DNA of 64,000 nucleotides from Paenibacillus sp. 1_12 (GTDB taxonomy: Bacteria > Bacillota > Bacilli > Paenibacillales > NBRC-103111), in NCBI RefSeq assembly GCF_900114475.1, contig NZ_FOTE01000007.1:176218-240217 (forward strand). The letters are read 5' to 3'. Under the pieces are notes generated by a model that had not been told where the DNA came from, searched no databases, and saw only the letters and a program-made list of their open reading frames with translations. Made by a program: the position numbers and the translations under genes. How positions within the stretch are numbered: the stretch's first letter is position 1; each line of letters begins with the position of its first letter. This document shows, one piece after another, positions 1 to 9,089 of the stretch.

Positions 1-762
1 AAATATAGCTATCAGCAAGCTTGTTGTCGGAGCGATATACTGTATAAAACCAACCATTGAAAGAGGGAGCAGTTTGGCTGCTTGAGCAAACCAGAACAGT
101 GGTAAGGCAGTAGCCGCACCCGACAAGAGAAGAAGCACTAGCGAATATCCGGATAAAGCGGATATTGTGCTAGAACCAGCAGCTTGAATGTAAAACAAAT
201 AAACCAAGGCAGCAGGAAAAACAATGATAGTTTCCCAGGTGAGCCCGAGCAATACATCCAACCCTGCCATTTTTTTGGCAAGACCATACAGCGCAAAAGA
301 GACGGCTAAAGAGATCGCAACCCAAGGAATCGTTCCATATTGAAGGGCCATAATTAAAACACCCAGACCCGCAAGCAGGATGGCCAACCATTGGCCGACC
401 GATAGTCGTTCCTTCAAAAAAATGACAGCAAAAACTACGCTAATAAGTGGATTCATATAATAGCCTAAGCTCGTCTGGATTACATGTCCATTATTCACTG
501 CCCAAATGAATAGAAACCAGTTGCAGCTTATGAAGATGGAGCAAAGAAATACAGCTAATTTGCTTTTAAAATTGGGAACAACAGATTTAAGCTGCTTCCA
601 TCGCTTTGCTCCAGTCACTAATATGGCTACAAAAACCAACGACCATACAATTCGATGTGCTAGAATTTCCCAAGCTGGCATCGATTCGAAGAGACGCCAG
701 TACAACGGCAAAAACCCCCACGATAAATAAGCTAATATACCATAGATAACTCCTTTTTTCAT
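1..762 (-). CDS. rarD: EamA-family transporter RarD (partial, C-terminus outside window)
   Basis: Reading the minus strand from the ATG at 762 gives an open frame of 254 codons that leaves the window at base 1. It begins MKKGVIYGILAYLSWGFLPL and continues through alternating hydrophobic helices with the MPAWEILAHRIVWS stretch near residue 30 and a later IQYIAPTTSLLIAIF segment. These are characteristic of RarD, a drug/metabolite-superfamily inner-membrane permease of about 300 residues (ten helices), so roughly the last 45 residues are missing. A good ribosome binding site (AAGGAG, 10 nt before the ATG) fixes the start. The substrate of RarD proteins is not established; the older chloramphenicol-sensitivity label should not be over-read. 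It is transcribed away from the Nudix gene, with a 378-base divergent spacer. Confidence 0.85.
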   Translation of the reverse strand, partial: MKKGVIYGILAYLSWGFLPLYWRLFESMPAWEILAHRIVWSLVFVAILVTGAKRWKQLKSVVPNFKSKLAVFLCSIFISCNWFLFIWAVNNGHVIQTSLGYYMNPLISVVFAVIFLKERLSVGQWLAILLAGLGVLIMALQYGTIPWVAISLAVSFALYGLAKKMAGLDVLLGLTWETIIVFPAALVYLFYIQAAGSSTISALSGYSLVLLLLSGAATALPLFWFAQAAKLLPLSMVGFIQYIAPTTSLLIAIF

Positions 763-983
763 GAACACAAGACTCCTTAATTAAAGTAAATACTAGTGTA
801 TCAAACTTCCCGGCAGAAAGTAACCCTTTATCGCGCAAGTTGACTCTATAAACAGCAGGTACGATTGACGTTGAATACTAGAGTGAAGGTCATGCATCGG
901 TATCCGTTAGTCGGAAAATAGCGAGCAGCTCAATGGTACAAACTATGCCAAGTCTTATATAGGCTTTGTGAGCTTCTATATTA

Positions 984-1012
984 TTTACATTATTTACATG
1001 TACTGATATAAT
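984..1012 (+). promoter_or_regulatory. Sigma-A type promoter for the Nudix gene
   Basis: TTTACA (984-989) and TATAAT (1007-1012) are separated by 17 bp, close to the vegetative consensus, and lie 130 bp upstream of the Nudix start. The rest of the 763-1140 spacer shows no convincing gene; a 55-codon frame starting at 1011 begins inside the -10 box and is unlikely to be translated. Confidence 0.6.
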
Positions 1013-1140
1013 GGAAAATCTTGATGTAAATTGCTATAAGTTTCATAAGAATGACTCACAAGCCTATGTATATCAAGCAATCGTTGTGATAAGACCAAAT
1101 GTACGACAAGGATATGAAGTAAAAGTAGAGGAAGGTATTC

Positions 1141-1641
1141 ATGGAGATAAGACAAATGGCAACTGCATTCTTATTTAACCAAGACCATGTATTAATGATG
1201 AAAAAAGCAAGAAGTAAGATTTTTAATTTTGAGTTTTGGGGTGGCATCGGAGGACATCTTGAAAATGAAGAGCTTAATTTTCCAATGAAGGCTAGCTATA
1301 GAGAAATTGAAGAAGAAACTGGATTTATTAAAAGTGATATTGAGAACTTTAGAATGAAATACATACTGATAGAAAAAAACACTGGAGAAATTCGACAGCA
1401 ATACGTATATTTTGGAGAAACCAAGCACAGGAATTTTATCTCTTCTGATGAAGGGGAATTATTTTGGATACATCAGAGTGAATTATTAAGTTTACATACA
1501 TCAAAGATCATTACATTTACTATTGAGCATTATTTAGAGAATCCAGTTCTAGATGATATCTTTGTTGGGACAGTGAGGGTTCATAATGAAGAAAAACCAC
1601 AAATACAATGGGCAACCATTAAAGAAACGATTTCTTTCTAG
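1141..1641 (+). CDS. Nudix hydrolase
   Basis: A 166-residue Nudix-fold protein. The Nudix box is visible around residues 38-62: GGHLENEEL...YREIEEETGF, with the REUxEExGU catalytic helix intact but two extra residues between the first Glu and the RE pair compared with the GX5EX7REUXEEXGU pattern. Nudix enzymes hydrolyse nucleoside diphosphates linked to another moiety, using Mg2+ or Mn2+ bound by the Glu cluster; the substrate cannot be told here. The ATG at 1141 follows an AGAGGAAGGT ribosome binding site. The gene is AT-richer than its downstream neighbour. It stands alone behind its own promoter and is one of three Nudix genes in this window. Confidence 0.85.
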   Translation: MEIRQMATAFLFNQDHVLMMKKARSKIFNFEFWGGIGGHLENEELNFPMKASYREIEEETGFIKSDIENFRMKYILIEKNTGEIRQQYVYFGETKHRNFISSDEGELFWIHQSELLSLHTSKIITFTIEHYLENPVLDDIFVGTVRVHNEEKPQIQWATIKETISF

Positions 1642-1690
1642 CAACTGAAAAAAAGCTTTTTCCTCATATGAATTCACCCTCAATGATTTG

Positions 1691-1720
1691 TTGCTTTAAT
1701 AAGAACATTGTAGGTATAAT
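1691..1720 (+). promoter_or_regulatory. Candidate promoter for the alcohol dehydrogenase gene
   Basis: TTGCTT (1691-1696) and a perfect TATAAT (1715-1720) with an 18-bp spacer, 62 bp before the chosen start. The -35 box is only moderately good, the -10 is strong. Confidence 0.45.
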
Positions 1721-1747
1721 TTCTTTAAACGTCTATTTGAAAGTGAT

Positions 1748-1761
1748 TGTAAGCGAATTCA
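1748..1761 (+). promoter_or_regulatory. Candidate cre (CcpA) site
   Basis: TGTAAGCGAATTCA matches the cre consensus TGWAANCGNTNWCA at every fixed position except one (A for T at position 10). It lies about 28 bp downstream of the predicted -10 box, where bound CcpA would act as a roadblock to transcription of the alcohol dehydrogenase gene. Confidence 0.4.
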
Positions 1762-1781
1762 TTCAAGAGGAGATGTATTGT

Positions 1782-2945
1782 ATGAGCAGCTTCAAATTTT
1801 ATATACCTACCGCAGTGGAATGCGATCGTGGCATCTCCCGTAAAATCGGAGAAATTCTCAAGTCCAATCAAGCTCAAAAAGCATTGATTGTCACTGACCA
1901 AGGTATTCGCAAGGCAGGTCTACTCCGAACAATTGAACAATCTCTTACTGAGCACGAAATTTCATATGATGTGTTTGACGAGACCGAGCCAAACCCGAGT
2001 GCTGAGAGCATCATGAAGGGATTGGAAAGGCTGAAGACAGTTGGTACCGATCATGTGGTCGCGGTAGGCGGCGGGAGCAGTATTGATACAGCCAAAGGGA
2101 TCGCCATTATGGCGTGCAACACCGGACATATTCTTGATTATGAGGGAGTCGGTAAGATACCGAACCCTGGATATCCACTCATTGTTATTCCAACAACAGC
2201 AGGGACCGGAAGCGAAGTGACCGCCTCGACGATTGTGACCAACTCACTGACCCGATTTAAGACCGCAGTCATCAGCCCATACTTGTTCCCCAAGTTGGCA
2301 CTGCTCGACGCCGAACTTACTCTCAAACTGCCTGCTGACATCACCGCGGCTACTGGCATGGATTCGTTAACGCACGCCATAGAGTCTTACACGTCTAAAA
2401 CGGCGACTCCTATAAGCCGAGCTTTTGCTATCCAAGCGATCGAATTGATCGGCCGCAATCTCCCCAAAGCCTACTACGTCGGAGACGATATTGAGAGCAG
2501 GGAGAACATGCTGGTTGCTTCCATGCTTGCAGGAGCGGCTTTCTCCCAGTCACGGCTTGGTAATGTCCATGCCATATCCCACACGTTAGGTGGCATTTTC
2601 AACATAGCTCACGGGATCGCTAATGCAGTGCTTCTACCTTATGTAATGAAATTCAATCTTCCAGCGTGCCCAGACAAAATGAGGGATATCGCGTCCGCTC
2701 TTGGTGCGGATACAACCGGTCTCACTTTTCGGGAAGCAGGGGACAAGGCGCTGCAACTCGTGTGCAGCATGAACGAAGCGCTACATATTCCGAGAACAAT
2801 TCAACAGCTAGGGGTATCACTGGAATTGCTGCCAAAAATGGTAGAGGACTCCATGAGAAGCGGCAACGTACTCATTAATCCTCGACTTACGACTCCCGCG
2901 GATATCAAAGCAATCATTGAAAACGCTTATCAAGGAAATTTATAA
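1782..2945 (+). CDS. Iron-containing alcohol dehydrogenase
   Basis: A 387-residue group III (iron-type) alcohol dehydrogenase. The nucleotide-binding signature VGGGSSIDTAKG is at about residues 95-106, and the metal-ligand region follows in order: DSLTHAIESY, GNVHAISHTLGG and AHGIANAVLLPYVMKFN, supplying the conserved His residues. The family reduces or oxidises small alcohols and aldehydes (1,3-propanediol, butanol, lactaldehyde) with NAD(P)(H) and Fe2+; the substrate is not fixed by sequence. The ATG at 1782 is preferred over an upstream in-frame start at 1668 because it follows an AAGAGGAGA ribosome binding site and because 387 residues is the usual family length. A candidate cre site upstream suggests catabolite control. 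Confidence 0.88.
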   Translation: MSSFKFYIPTAVECDRGISRKIGEILKSNQAQKALIVTDQGIRKAGLLRTIEQSLTEHEISYDVFDETEPNPSAESIMKGLERLKTVGTDHVVAVGGGSSIDTAKGIAIMACNTGHILDYEGVGKIPNPGYPLIVIPTTAGTGSEVTASTIVTNSLTRFKTAVISPYLFPKLALLDAELTLKLPADITAATGMDSLTHAIESYTSKTATPISRAFAIQAIELIGRNLPKAYYVGDDIESRENMLVASMLAGAAFSQSRLGNVHAISHTLGGIFNIAHGIANAVLLPYVMKFNLPACPDKMRDIASALGADTTGLTFREAGDKALQLVCSMNEALHIPRTIQQLGVSLELLPKMVEDSMRSGNVLINPRLTTPADIKAIIENAYQGNL

Positions 2946-3012
2946 AGGTGAGAGTAAGCATAAGCAATATATGATGAAGCTGGCTTTACTAAAACCCAAA
3001 TTAGGGGTGGTA

Positions 3013-3624
3013 ATGAAAATGACCACATTTTATCTCGTTCGACATGGAATAAAGGAAAAAGCTATAGGAGATGTTCCATTATCTGAATACGGAATAGAGC
3101 AAGCTCAGATGACAGCAGCGTATCTTGAAAGTAAATTGATAAAGCATGTATATGCAAGTCCCTTGAGACGAGCTAAGGAAACAGCTGAATTTATTGGATC
3201 TCGCCTCGGACTCCCAGTTCTGATAGATAATAGACTACGGGAGAGAGCGAATTGGGGAGATCTTGCTGGACAGACGTTTCAAGAGTTTGTTGACATGTGG
3301 GAAAGATGTTCGAAAGATCGCCAATATGTGCCTCCCGTTGGAAATTCCTCTCAACAAGCAGGTGAACGGCTAGAGTCATTTGCCGTAGAGATCAGTGAAG
3401 CTAACGCAATTAGCGAGATTGTTGCGGTTGCCCACGGAGGGTTGATCACTGATTTCTTAATCAACGTGATTCCACCACATGAATTAATGCAGTGGCACCC
3501 TCGGTTTATTGAGGTACAAAGCGACCTCGTTCCAGAATGTTCAATTACGCGGATAGAGTATATCAAGGGGCGATATCATTTGATTCAATTAGCTGATATT
3601 ACTCATTTGAAGAAAACTTATTAA
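3013..3624 (+). CDS. Histidine phosphatase family protein
   Basis: A 203-residue member of the phosphoglycerate-mutase-like histidine phosphatase superfamily. The catalytic RHG motif is close to the N-terminus (FYLVRHG), the second phosphate-pocket segment is SPLRRAKETAEF, and the C-terminal catalytic His lies in VAVAHGG. These enzymes form a phospho-His intermediate; the substrate could be a small phosphometabolite. The start at 3013 is chosen because the RHG motif is normally within the first 15 residues and a GGGGTGG purine tract precedes it; a second ATG two codons on is equally possible. The gene follows the alcohol dehydrogenase by 67 bases and ends in a clear terminator, so the two may be co-transcribed. 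Confidence 0.85.
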   Translation: MKMTTFYLVRHGIKEKAIGDVPLSEYGIEQAQMTAAYLESKLIKHVYASPLRRAKETAEFIGSRLGLPVLIDNRLRERANWGDLAGQTFQEFVDMWERCSKDRQYVPPVGNSSQQAGERLESFAVEISEANAISEIVAVAHGGLITDFLINVIPPHELMQWHPRFIEVQSDLVPECSITRIEYIKGRYHLIQLADITHLKKTY

Positions 3625-3678
3625 TCTACGAGACTTATGCCGCTTTTGTCTACGTCATAATCATTAGTACATTAGAAG

Positions 3679-3701
3679 CCGTGTTAATCACGGATTTTTT
3701 T
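3679..3701 (+). terminator. Rho-independent terminator after the histidine phosphatase
   Basis: CCGTG - TTAAT - CACGG stem-loop followed by ATTTTTTT, about 55 bp after the stop codon. Confidence 0.7.
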
Positions 3702-3751
3702 AGTGATGTAATCAGGTTCTTGTCATCGGTCGATATCAAGTAACTAATTGA

Positions 3752-4617
3752 CGGAAGAATGGTGTTGGAATCGACTTGCTTGAATTAGAATGGAATTATT
3801 TCGAAGTGCTTGGAGATTACACATTTAATGAATTGAAACAATATGATGTATGGAATTTTACGATGGAACGTTATATGAAGGTGACGCTAGAAAAATGGGA
3901 GGATTTCGTACATAAACAGAATCAATTTAATGAAATTGTAATTCTAGATAGCAGCATCTTTCAATTTCAAATATACAGTTTAATTTTAGCGGGTGCTTCT
4001 TTTGCTCAACTCAAGGCTTTTGTGGAAACACTGTTTGAGATCATTTCTCCTCTTAACCCATCTTTGGTTTATCTATATAGAGAAAACACGGATGATACTA
4101 TAGAATACCTTGAAAAGAATAGAGGTTTACACTTCCTGGAACGTATATGGGATAGAGATAAAAATAAGCCGTATTATAATGATCGTCCAGTAGGAGCAGA
4201 AGGTTACAGAATGTTTTTAAGAGATTATGGAAAGTATGCCAAACTCCTTTTTGATGCAGCTCCAATACCTAAATTATGTTTGGAGATTACAGATGGGAAA
4301 TGGGGGGAATACGTCGAGCTTCTTCTTAAATTTGTTAACTTATCATATGTGGATCTTGCTGAGAAGGAATACCCGACGGGAAGATACTACAATATAGAAC
4401 TAAATCAGTATATCGAAATCTTTAATGATTACTGTCTGACACCAAATGGTGGCAAAAACGATGGCTGCCAAAATCAGAAACTGAGTTTATTCTTCATGAT
4501 ATTCCGGTATGCATTCGATTTAAGGATAATGGGGAGACCATCATAATGGGTGGTGAGCAACTATGTGAACGATGGACATCTACGGGAACGATGTTCAGAA
4601 GAATAGAGCTGAGTTGA
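3752..4617 (+). pseudogene. P-loop nucleotide kinase-like protein, truncated and frameshifted
   Basis: From 3752 a frame is open with no good start (first candidate TTG at 3776, no ribosome binding site). It encodes a stretch with the pattern IVILDSSIFQFQI ... LNPSLVYLYRENTDDTIEY, which resembles the second half of the intact P-loop protein at 36880-37728 (FECCFIQNPV ... LNPLLIYIEQDD). The first half, including the Walker A loop, is absent. Near 4440 the coding signal shifts frame: the original frame degenerates after YCLTPNG, while the frame at 4441 reads on plausibly (KSETEFILHDIPVCIRFKDN ... FRRIELS) to a TGA at 4615-4617. I read this as a remnant lacking its N-terminal kinase core and carrying a frameshift near the C-terminus. 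Confidence 0.6.
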
Positions 4618-4751
4618 TGCTTATAAAGCGGGAAATTAAGTAATCTTGTAGAAAGGTCAAAATCAAATTCCAATTCCTGTTTAGATGCTCTAGCCTGCAT
4701 TCAACGGAAATACTTCGTTTCATTCATTATGAATTGACATTAGAGAGGAAT

Positions 4752-5717
4752 ATGCTATTGATAAAAAATGATGCTCCTAAAATGGATTTAGTGACACAAG
4801 TACTAAGGGAGTACCTTAAATCTGCAGCGTTAAAAATTGATAGAGTATTAACGGGTGTATCTACTTATGTATATCGTGTTCAGTTAGATGAGAATACCTA
4901 TTATCTTCGGATTCTTCCAGAACAAGATAAGAGCTTTGGAGTGGAAGTACATGTACATTCATTACTAAGACAAAAAGGAGTTCATGTTCCTGAAGTTATT
5001 TACTTTGAGCATCATAATGATACCCTAGGGATGTCCATTATGCTTGTTAAAGAAATTGTGGGTTCCCAAATTAATGATTGTTCGTCAATAAACGAATACG
5101 AAGACATCGTTATTGAAGCAGGAAAACAACTTGCGGTTATAAACCAAATAAAAGTTGATGGTTTTGGATGGATTAAAAGAGGTACAGAAGAAACGGGAAC
5201 CACATTGGAAGGCGAAAAACACTTCGTACATGATTATATTTATGAGTTTATGGACGAAGATTTATTTTTATTATCAGAGAATCTCTTCAGTAAGCGTGAC
5301 ATATCCCTAATCACTGACATCTTTCATTCAGGTTCTTCATTAATGTCACGACATGAATCCTTTTTAATTCATGGGGATTTTGACTATTCCCATATTTTCT
5401 TTCATAACGGAAAATTCACAGGCATCATCGATTTTGGTGAAATTCAAGGGAACAGTCCTCTATATGATTTAGGGCATTTCAAGTTGCATGATGGTCAGAG
5501 CCAGAGTCAGCGTTATCTTGGTTTTAATTCTTTAGTAAAGGGATATAACGAAGTTAGAGAACTCTCTAAAAATGACCAATTGGAAATTGATTTTTGGGCA
5601 TTATGGGTTGGTGTTAGAAGACTGGGAATCATCTACAAGAGAACTTGGGGTAGGTATCATGAACATTTAATTAAAACCATAAAAATTGAAATGGATATTT
5701 TAACGAAAAAATTATAA
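4752..5717 (+). CDS. Aminoglycoside phosphotransferase (APH) family kinase
   Basis: About 321 residues with the APH/choline-kinase fold. The catalytic loop is LIHGDFDYSHIFF (the HGD triad with His in place of the usual Asn three residues on) and the metal-binding loop is GIIDFGE. An N-terminal lobe with YVYRVQLDENTYYLRI resembles the ATP-binding strand pair. Family members phosphorylate antibiotics, choline, homoserine or fructosamine-like substrates; nothing here proves resistance. The start is uncertain: ATG at 4752 is only 2 bases from the AGAGAGGA tract, TTG at 4734 precedes it, and a TTG at 4757 has better spacing. It sits directly after the decayed P-loop gene and ends in a shared bidirectional hairpin. 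Confidence 0.75.
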   Translation: MLLIKNDAPKMDLVTQVLREYLKSAALKIDRVLTGVSTYVYRVQLDENTYYLRILPEQDKSFGVEVHVHSLLRQKGVHVPEVIYFEHHNDTLGMSIMLVKEIVGSQINDCSSINEYEDIVIEAGKQLAVINQIKVDGFGWIKRGTEETGTTLEGEKHFVHDYIYEFMDEDLFLLSENLFSKRDISLITDIFHSGSSLMSRHESFLIHGDFDYSHIFFHNGKFTGIIDFGEIQGNSPLYDLGHFKLHDGQSQSQRYLGFNSLVKGYNEVRELSKNDQLEIDFWALWVGVRRLGIIYKRTWGRYHEHLIKTIKIEMDILTKKL

Positions 5718-5729
5718 TAAATAACAGTA

Positions 5730-5755
5730 AAAGGGTTGCCGTTGGGCAGCCCTTT
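5730..5755. terminator. Hairpin between convergent genes
   Basis: AAAGGG-T-TGCC loop GGCA-G-CCCTTT. On the minus strand it is followed by a T-rich tract (TTTTACTGTTATT), so it best serves the GlcG/HbpS-like gene, and may also act on the APH-family gene transcribed towards it. Confidence 0.6.
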
Positions 5756-5778
5756 GCTACATGAATGATAACGATAGT

Positions 5779-6255
5779 TTAATAAAGAACCCTTTGATTG
5801 GATCCAATACGATATGAGATGTTCTCTGAGTCTCGTCTGTCCCGCAAGTTTTCAAACGCATGTATAGCGGCATTAGCTACTTCAATATCTTGAACACTTG
5901 TGCCGCCGCTTACACCTATTCCACCGATTATCCGCCCATCCATTATAAGTGGAATTCCTCCGCCAAGAATAACAATTTTCCCATGATTGGTCGTATTCAC
6001 TCCAAACAATGGATTACCTGGAAGGGCGGCTTGTGCTAAATTGGATGTTGGCATTTTCATTGCTACGCTTGTCCAAGCCTTGTTCTGAGCAATATCGATT
6101 CCGGCTATTCTAGCAGTGTCCATACGGTGAAAAGCGATAAGATTTGCGCCATCATCAACGATAGCTATATCATCCGCCAATCCAAGCTCCTTTGCTTTCC
6201 TTTCGGCTGCTTCCAATAATACTTTGGCTATGTCTAACGTTATTTTCATGACCAT
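5779..6255 (-). CDS. GlcG/HbpS family heme-binding-like protein (DUF336)
   Basis: A 158-residue protein with the DUF336 pattern: an N-terminal helix (LDIAKVLLEAAERKAKELG), IAIVDDGANLIAFHRMD, then KAWTSVAMKMPT, ILGGGIPL and GGIGVSGGTSVQDIEVANAA near the C-terminus. The family includes HbpS, an extracellular heme sensor in Streptomyces, and GlcG and PduO C-terminal domains, which occur next to metabolic genes and whose role is uncertain. No signal peptide is present, so this one is probably cytoplasmic. Start MVMKITL or MKITL cannot be separated; both have a GGGTAGG tract upstream. It is a single-gene minus-strand unit between two plus-strand genes. Confidence 0.75.
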   Translation of the reverse strand: MVMKITLDIAKVLLEAAERKAKELGLADDIAIVDDGANLIAFHRMDTARIAGIDIAQNKAWTSVAMKMPTSNLAQAALPGNPLFGVNTTNHGKIVILGGGIPLIMDGRIIGGIGVSGGTSVQDIEVANAAIHAFENLRDRRDSENISYRIGSNQRVLY

Positions 6256-6528
6256 CGCCTACCCTAATATGAGTTTTTATTAAGATATGGTCAGTTGCCC
6301 GGTTTGGTGTTACCTAATTTCTCCTCTAGCGATAGGCGCCACATGGAGAATGAGTAAAATTGGTTGCTTGGGTTTATTTCTTTAGGAAGGAATAGACATT
6401 AAGTGCTTATTAAAATAAAATCGATTATATGGTTTACATGATTTGGTAGAGAGCGTTCATTTAATCGCTGGGACAGATCGAATTGGACGTAACCAGTTAC
6501 ATATAGAATAAAGTTAGGAGGCAAGAAG

Positions 6529-8046
6529 ATGAACCTAATCACGATGGCTCAATCCAGACCAAACGTGAAAAAGACGGTGCGTCCACTCGTTCTCGCTGCC
6601 ATCGTTATATCCATGTTCATGGCAGCCATTGAAATGACCATAATTTCAACGGCTATGCCCAGTATTGTCGGCGAGCTCGGCGGATTTTCGTTGTACAGCT
6701 GAGTTTTTTCAGCGTTTTTGTTAATGCAGGCTGTGACAACCCCGATCTATGGAAAATTATCCGATTTATTTGGACGTAAACCGATTTTTATAATCGGAAT
6801 TGTTATTTTTTTGATTGGGTCTGTGTTGTGCGGACTGGCGACATCCATGATTACGCTCGTCATTTTTCGATTGATTCAGGGACTCGGCGCAGGTGCTGTT
6901 CAGCCTATCGGGATGACGATCGTTGGAGATATGTATACAATGGAAGAACGCGCCAAAATTCAAGGATTTTTCTCCAGTGTATTTGGGATATCCTCAGTAT
7001 TAGGACCGTTGGTCGGCGGTTTGATCGTGCAATATACGCACTGGTCGTGGATCTTTTGGATGAATATCCCGCTCGGGATTTTATCGATTATCGGCATGAT
7101 CCTCTTTTTGCATGAGGGTATAGAAAAACAAAAACGTTCCATTGACTATGCTGGTTCCGGTCTGTTTTTCATTTCGATAACGTCCTTAATGGTTGTATTG
7201 ATCCAGGGCGGTGTGGGGTGGAGCTGGACGTCACCTCAAATTATGATGTTATTGATGGTGTTTGTAATCGGGGCCGTTTCGTTTTTGCTGTGGGAGCGGA
7301 AAGCGCCGGAACCGATGATGCCGCTGCATTTATGGAAAAATCGTTTTATCGCCATAGCCAATGTGGCAACCTTTACGTCAGGAGCTCTAGTTATCGGGTT
7401 GTCGAGCTTTCTTCCGACTTATATACAAGGGGTGATGGGGCACTCCGCTATTGTTGCAGGCTTTACTTTGACGGTGATGACGGTGGGATGGCCGCTTGCT
7501 GCACTGGCAGCCGGGCATTTGATTATTAAAATCGGAGTGCGGCGAACAGCAGCAATAGGAGGAGTCGCCGCCTTTATCGGATCGTTGTTTTTCCTTACTC
7601 TAGACCCAGCAAAAGGACCTTTATGGGCTGGTACAGGTTCATTTATAACAGGCATCGGAATGGGACTGACCAGTGTTACGTTCATGACCTCGATTCAAAA
7701 TAGTGTAGATTGGCAAATGCGTGGAGCTGCTACGGCATCCAATATGTTTATGCGCCTGCTCGGAAGCTCAGTAGGAGCGGCATTGCTCGGGGGGATACTG
7801 AACATGAAATTCAGCGCCTTTCTATCAAGTGAAAACAATCCATTGGGAAATGTAGTTACATTAAATTCAATCGATCAACTGTTGAGCGCCTCCGGGCTTA
7901 AGCAAATGTCGGTTCAGGAAATGCATATTGTACAAACCGGGTTGACAATTGCGATTCATAGCGTATATTGGGGTGTGTTTGCTCTTGCTATAGTTACCAT
8001 GATAGGTACTTTGCTTTTGCCGAAGCCAAAGATACACCAACGGTGA
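6529..8046 (+). pseudogene. DHA2-type MFS drug exporter interrupted by an in-frame TGA
   Basis: The ATG at 6529 has an excellent ribosome binding site (TTAGGAGGCAAGAAG) and starts a typical 14-helix MFS exporter: MNLITMAQSRPNVKK, then LAAIVISMFMAAIEMTI and SIVGELGGFSLYS. At codon 58 (6700-6702) there is TGA exactly where this family has Trp (FSLYS-W-VFSAFLLMQ). The same frame then continues without interruption for 448 codons through the motif A GKLSDLFGRKP and the rest of the transporter. A TGG to TGA point mutation is the simplest explanation, and the intact remainder says it is recent. Read-through, a sequencing error, or internal initiation at the TTG at 6718 are alternatives. An exporter lacking helix 1 would probably not function. 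Confidence 0.8.
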
Positions 8047-8205
8047 ATCCGGATAACGAGCTTGTCGCTATATGTGTGACATTGTATCAGAAGATAAGAT
8101 CATGAATCCAATGCGATTCAAAATCGTTTGAAACAGGAATGACTTAAGAAACAAACAATGTAAAGGAACATGAGAGGTAATGAGGAGTAGGGAGGATGAT
8201 ATAAC

Positions 8206-8877
8206 GTGAGCAAGCTGCTGTTGTTTGTTGCATTGACATGGCTGACGGGGAGCCCGATTATAGCTATTATTGTATTGATCGTTATATTTTATGTATTGGA
8301 GCGGCGTTTTATCGGCTTGTCGCCAAGTGTTGTCAAACCTTTAAAACGGGTACGAAAGCTATCAAAGCTTCGTCAGGAGCTGCGGCTAAGCCCTCATCAA
8401 ACTACCGCCAAACTCGAAATGGCACGGTTATGGATGGAGCAGCGGAAATATACACAAGCGCATGAATATCTGCTCCAGATCTCTGAGGTGATGAAGGATT
8501 CAGCAGAGGTTCAGGCAGAACTCGGCATCTGCGAATTAAAGCTTGGGCATTTACAGCAGGGTGAGCAAAGCTTACTGCAAGCATTGGAGTTGAATCCGCG
8601 CGTCAAGTATGGAGAACCTTATTTGCGTTTGGCCGAAGCTTGGGCGGATCAAGACCCACATACATCAATAGCCTATTTAAAACAGTTCCAGATCGTCAAT
8701 TCTTCCTCATGCGAGGCCTATTATAGACTTGGCCAGCTGTACCACCGTCTGGGTAGCAAGGCTGAAGCCCGCGAGGCATACCGAGCAACAGTTGAGCTTT
8801 ACCGTGGTCTTCCTCGGTATAAACGCCGCTTCGAACGCCGTTGGGTTGTGCTGGCAAGGATTAAAGGACTTGCTTAA
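8206..8877 (+). CDS. Membrane-anchored tetratricopeptide-repeat protein
   Basis: A 223-residue protein with an N-terminal membrane segment (about residues 5-28, LLLFVALTWLTGSPIIAIIV) followed by a basic linker and TPR helices: ARLWMEQRKYTQAHEYLLQI, LGICELKLGHLQQGEQSLLQALELNP, and YYRLGQLYHRLGSKAEAREAYRATVEL. TPR arrays mediate protein contacts; the partner is unknown. The start is GTG at 8206 after a GGGAGGATGAT ribosome binding site. The gene stands alone and ends in a strong terminator. Confidence 0.8.
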   Translation: MSKLLLFVALTWLTGSPIIAIIVLIVIFYVLERRFIGLSPSVVKPLKRVRKLSKLRQELRLSPHQTTAKLEMARLWMEQRKYTQAHEYLLQISEVMKDSAEVQAELGICELKLGHLQQGEQSLLQALELNPRVKYGEPYLRLAEAWADQDPHTSIAYLKQFQIVNSSSCEAYYRLGQLYHRLGSKAEAREAYRATVELYRGLPRYKRRFERRWVVLARIKGLA

Positions 8878-8942
8878 CAACGGACGATCCTGCAGAAAAG
8901 GCTATAGCGAAGTAATCTCATTCGCATGATTCTTAGATAACA

Positions 8943-8981
8943 GTCAACCCTCAGAAGCAACCGAGGGTTGACATTTTTTTT
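8943..8981 (+). terminator. Strong rho-independent terminator
   Basis: A perfect 10-bp stem GTCAACCCTC / GAGGGTTGAC with a 10-nt loop, followed by ATTTTTTTT. It closes the TPR gene; the minus-strand methyltransferase ends about 110 bp further on. Confidence 0.85.
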
Positions 8982-9089
8982 GAGTCCATATCTAAGACGC
9001 TGCACTTGAGCAAAAAAACGGACTGGATCAGGCATATGTTCCATTTACCTCGGACGGAAGCATGTATTTATGTGAACCCTGAAATTACG

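Noticed and set aside
1011..1179. 55-codon frame upstream of and overlapping the Nudix gene
   Set aside because: Its ATG lies inside the predicted -10 box, it has no ribosome binding site, and it overlaps the Nudix start in another frame.
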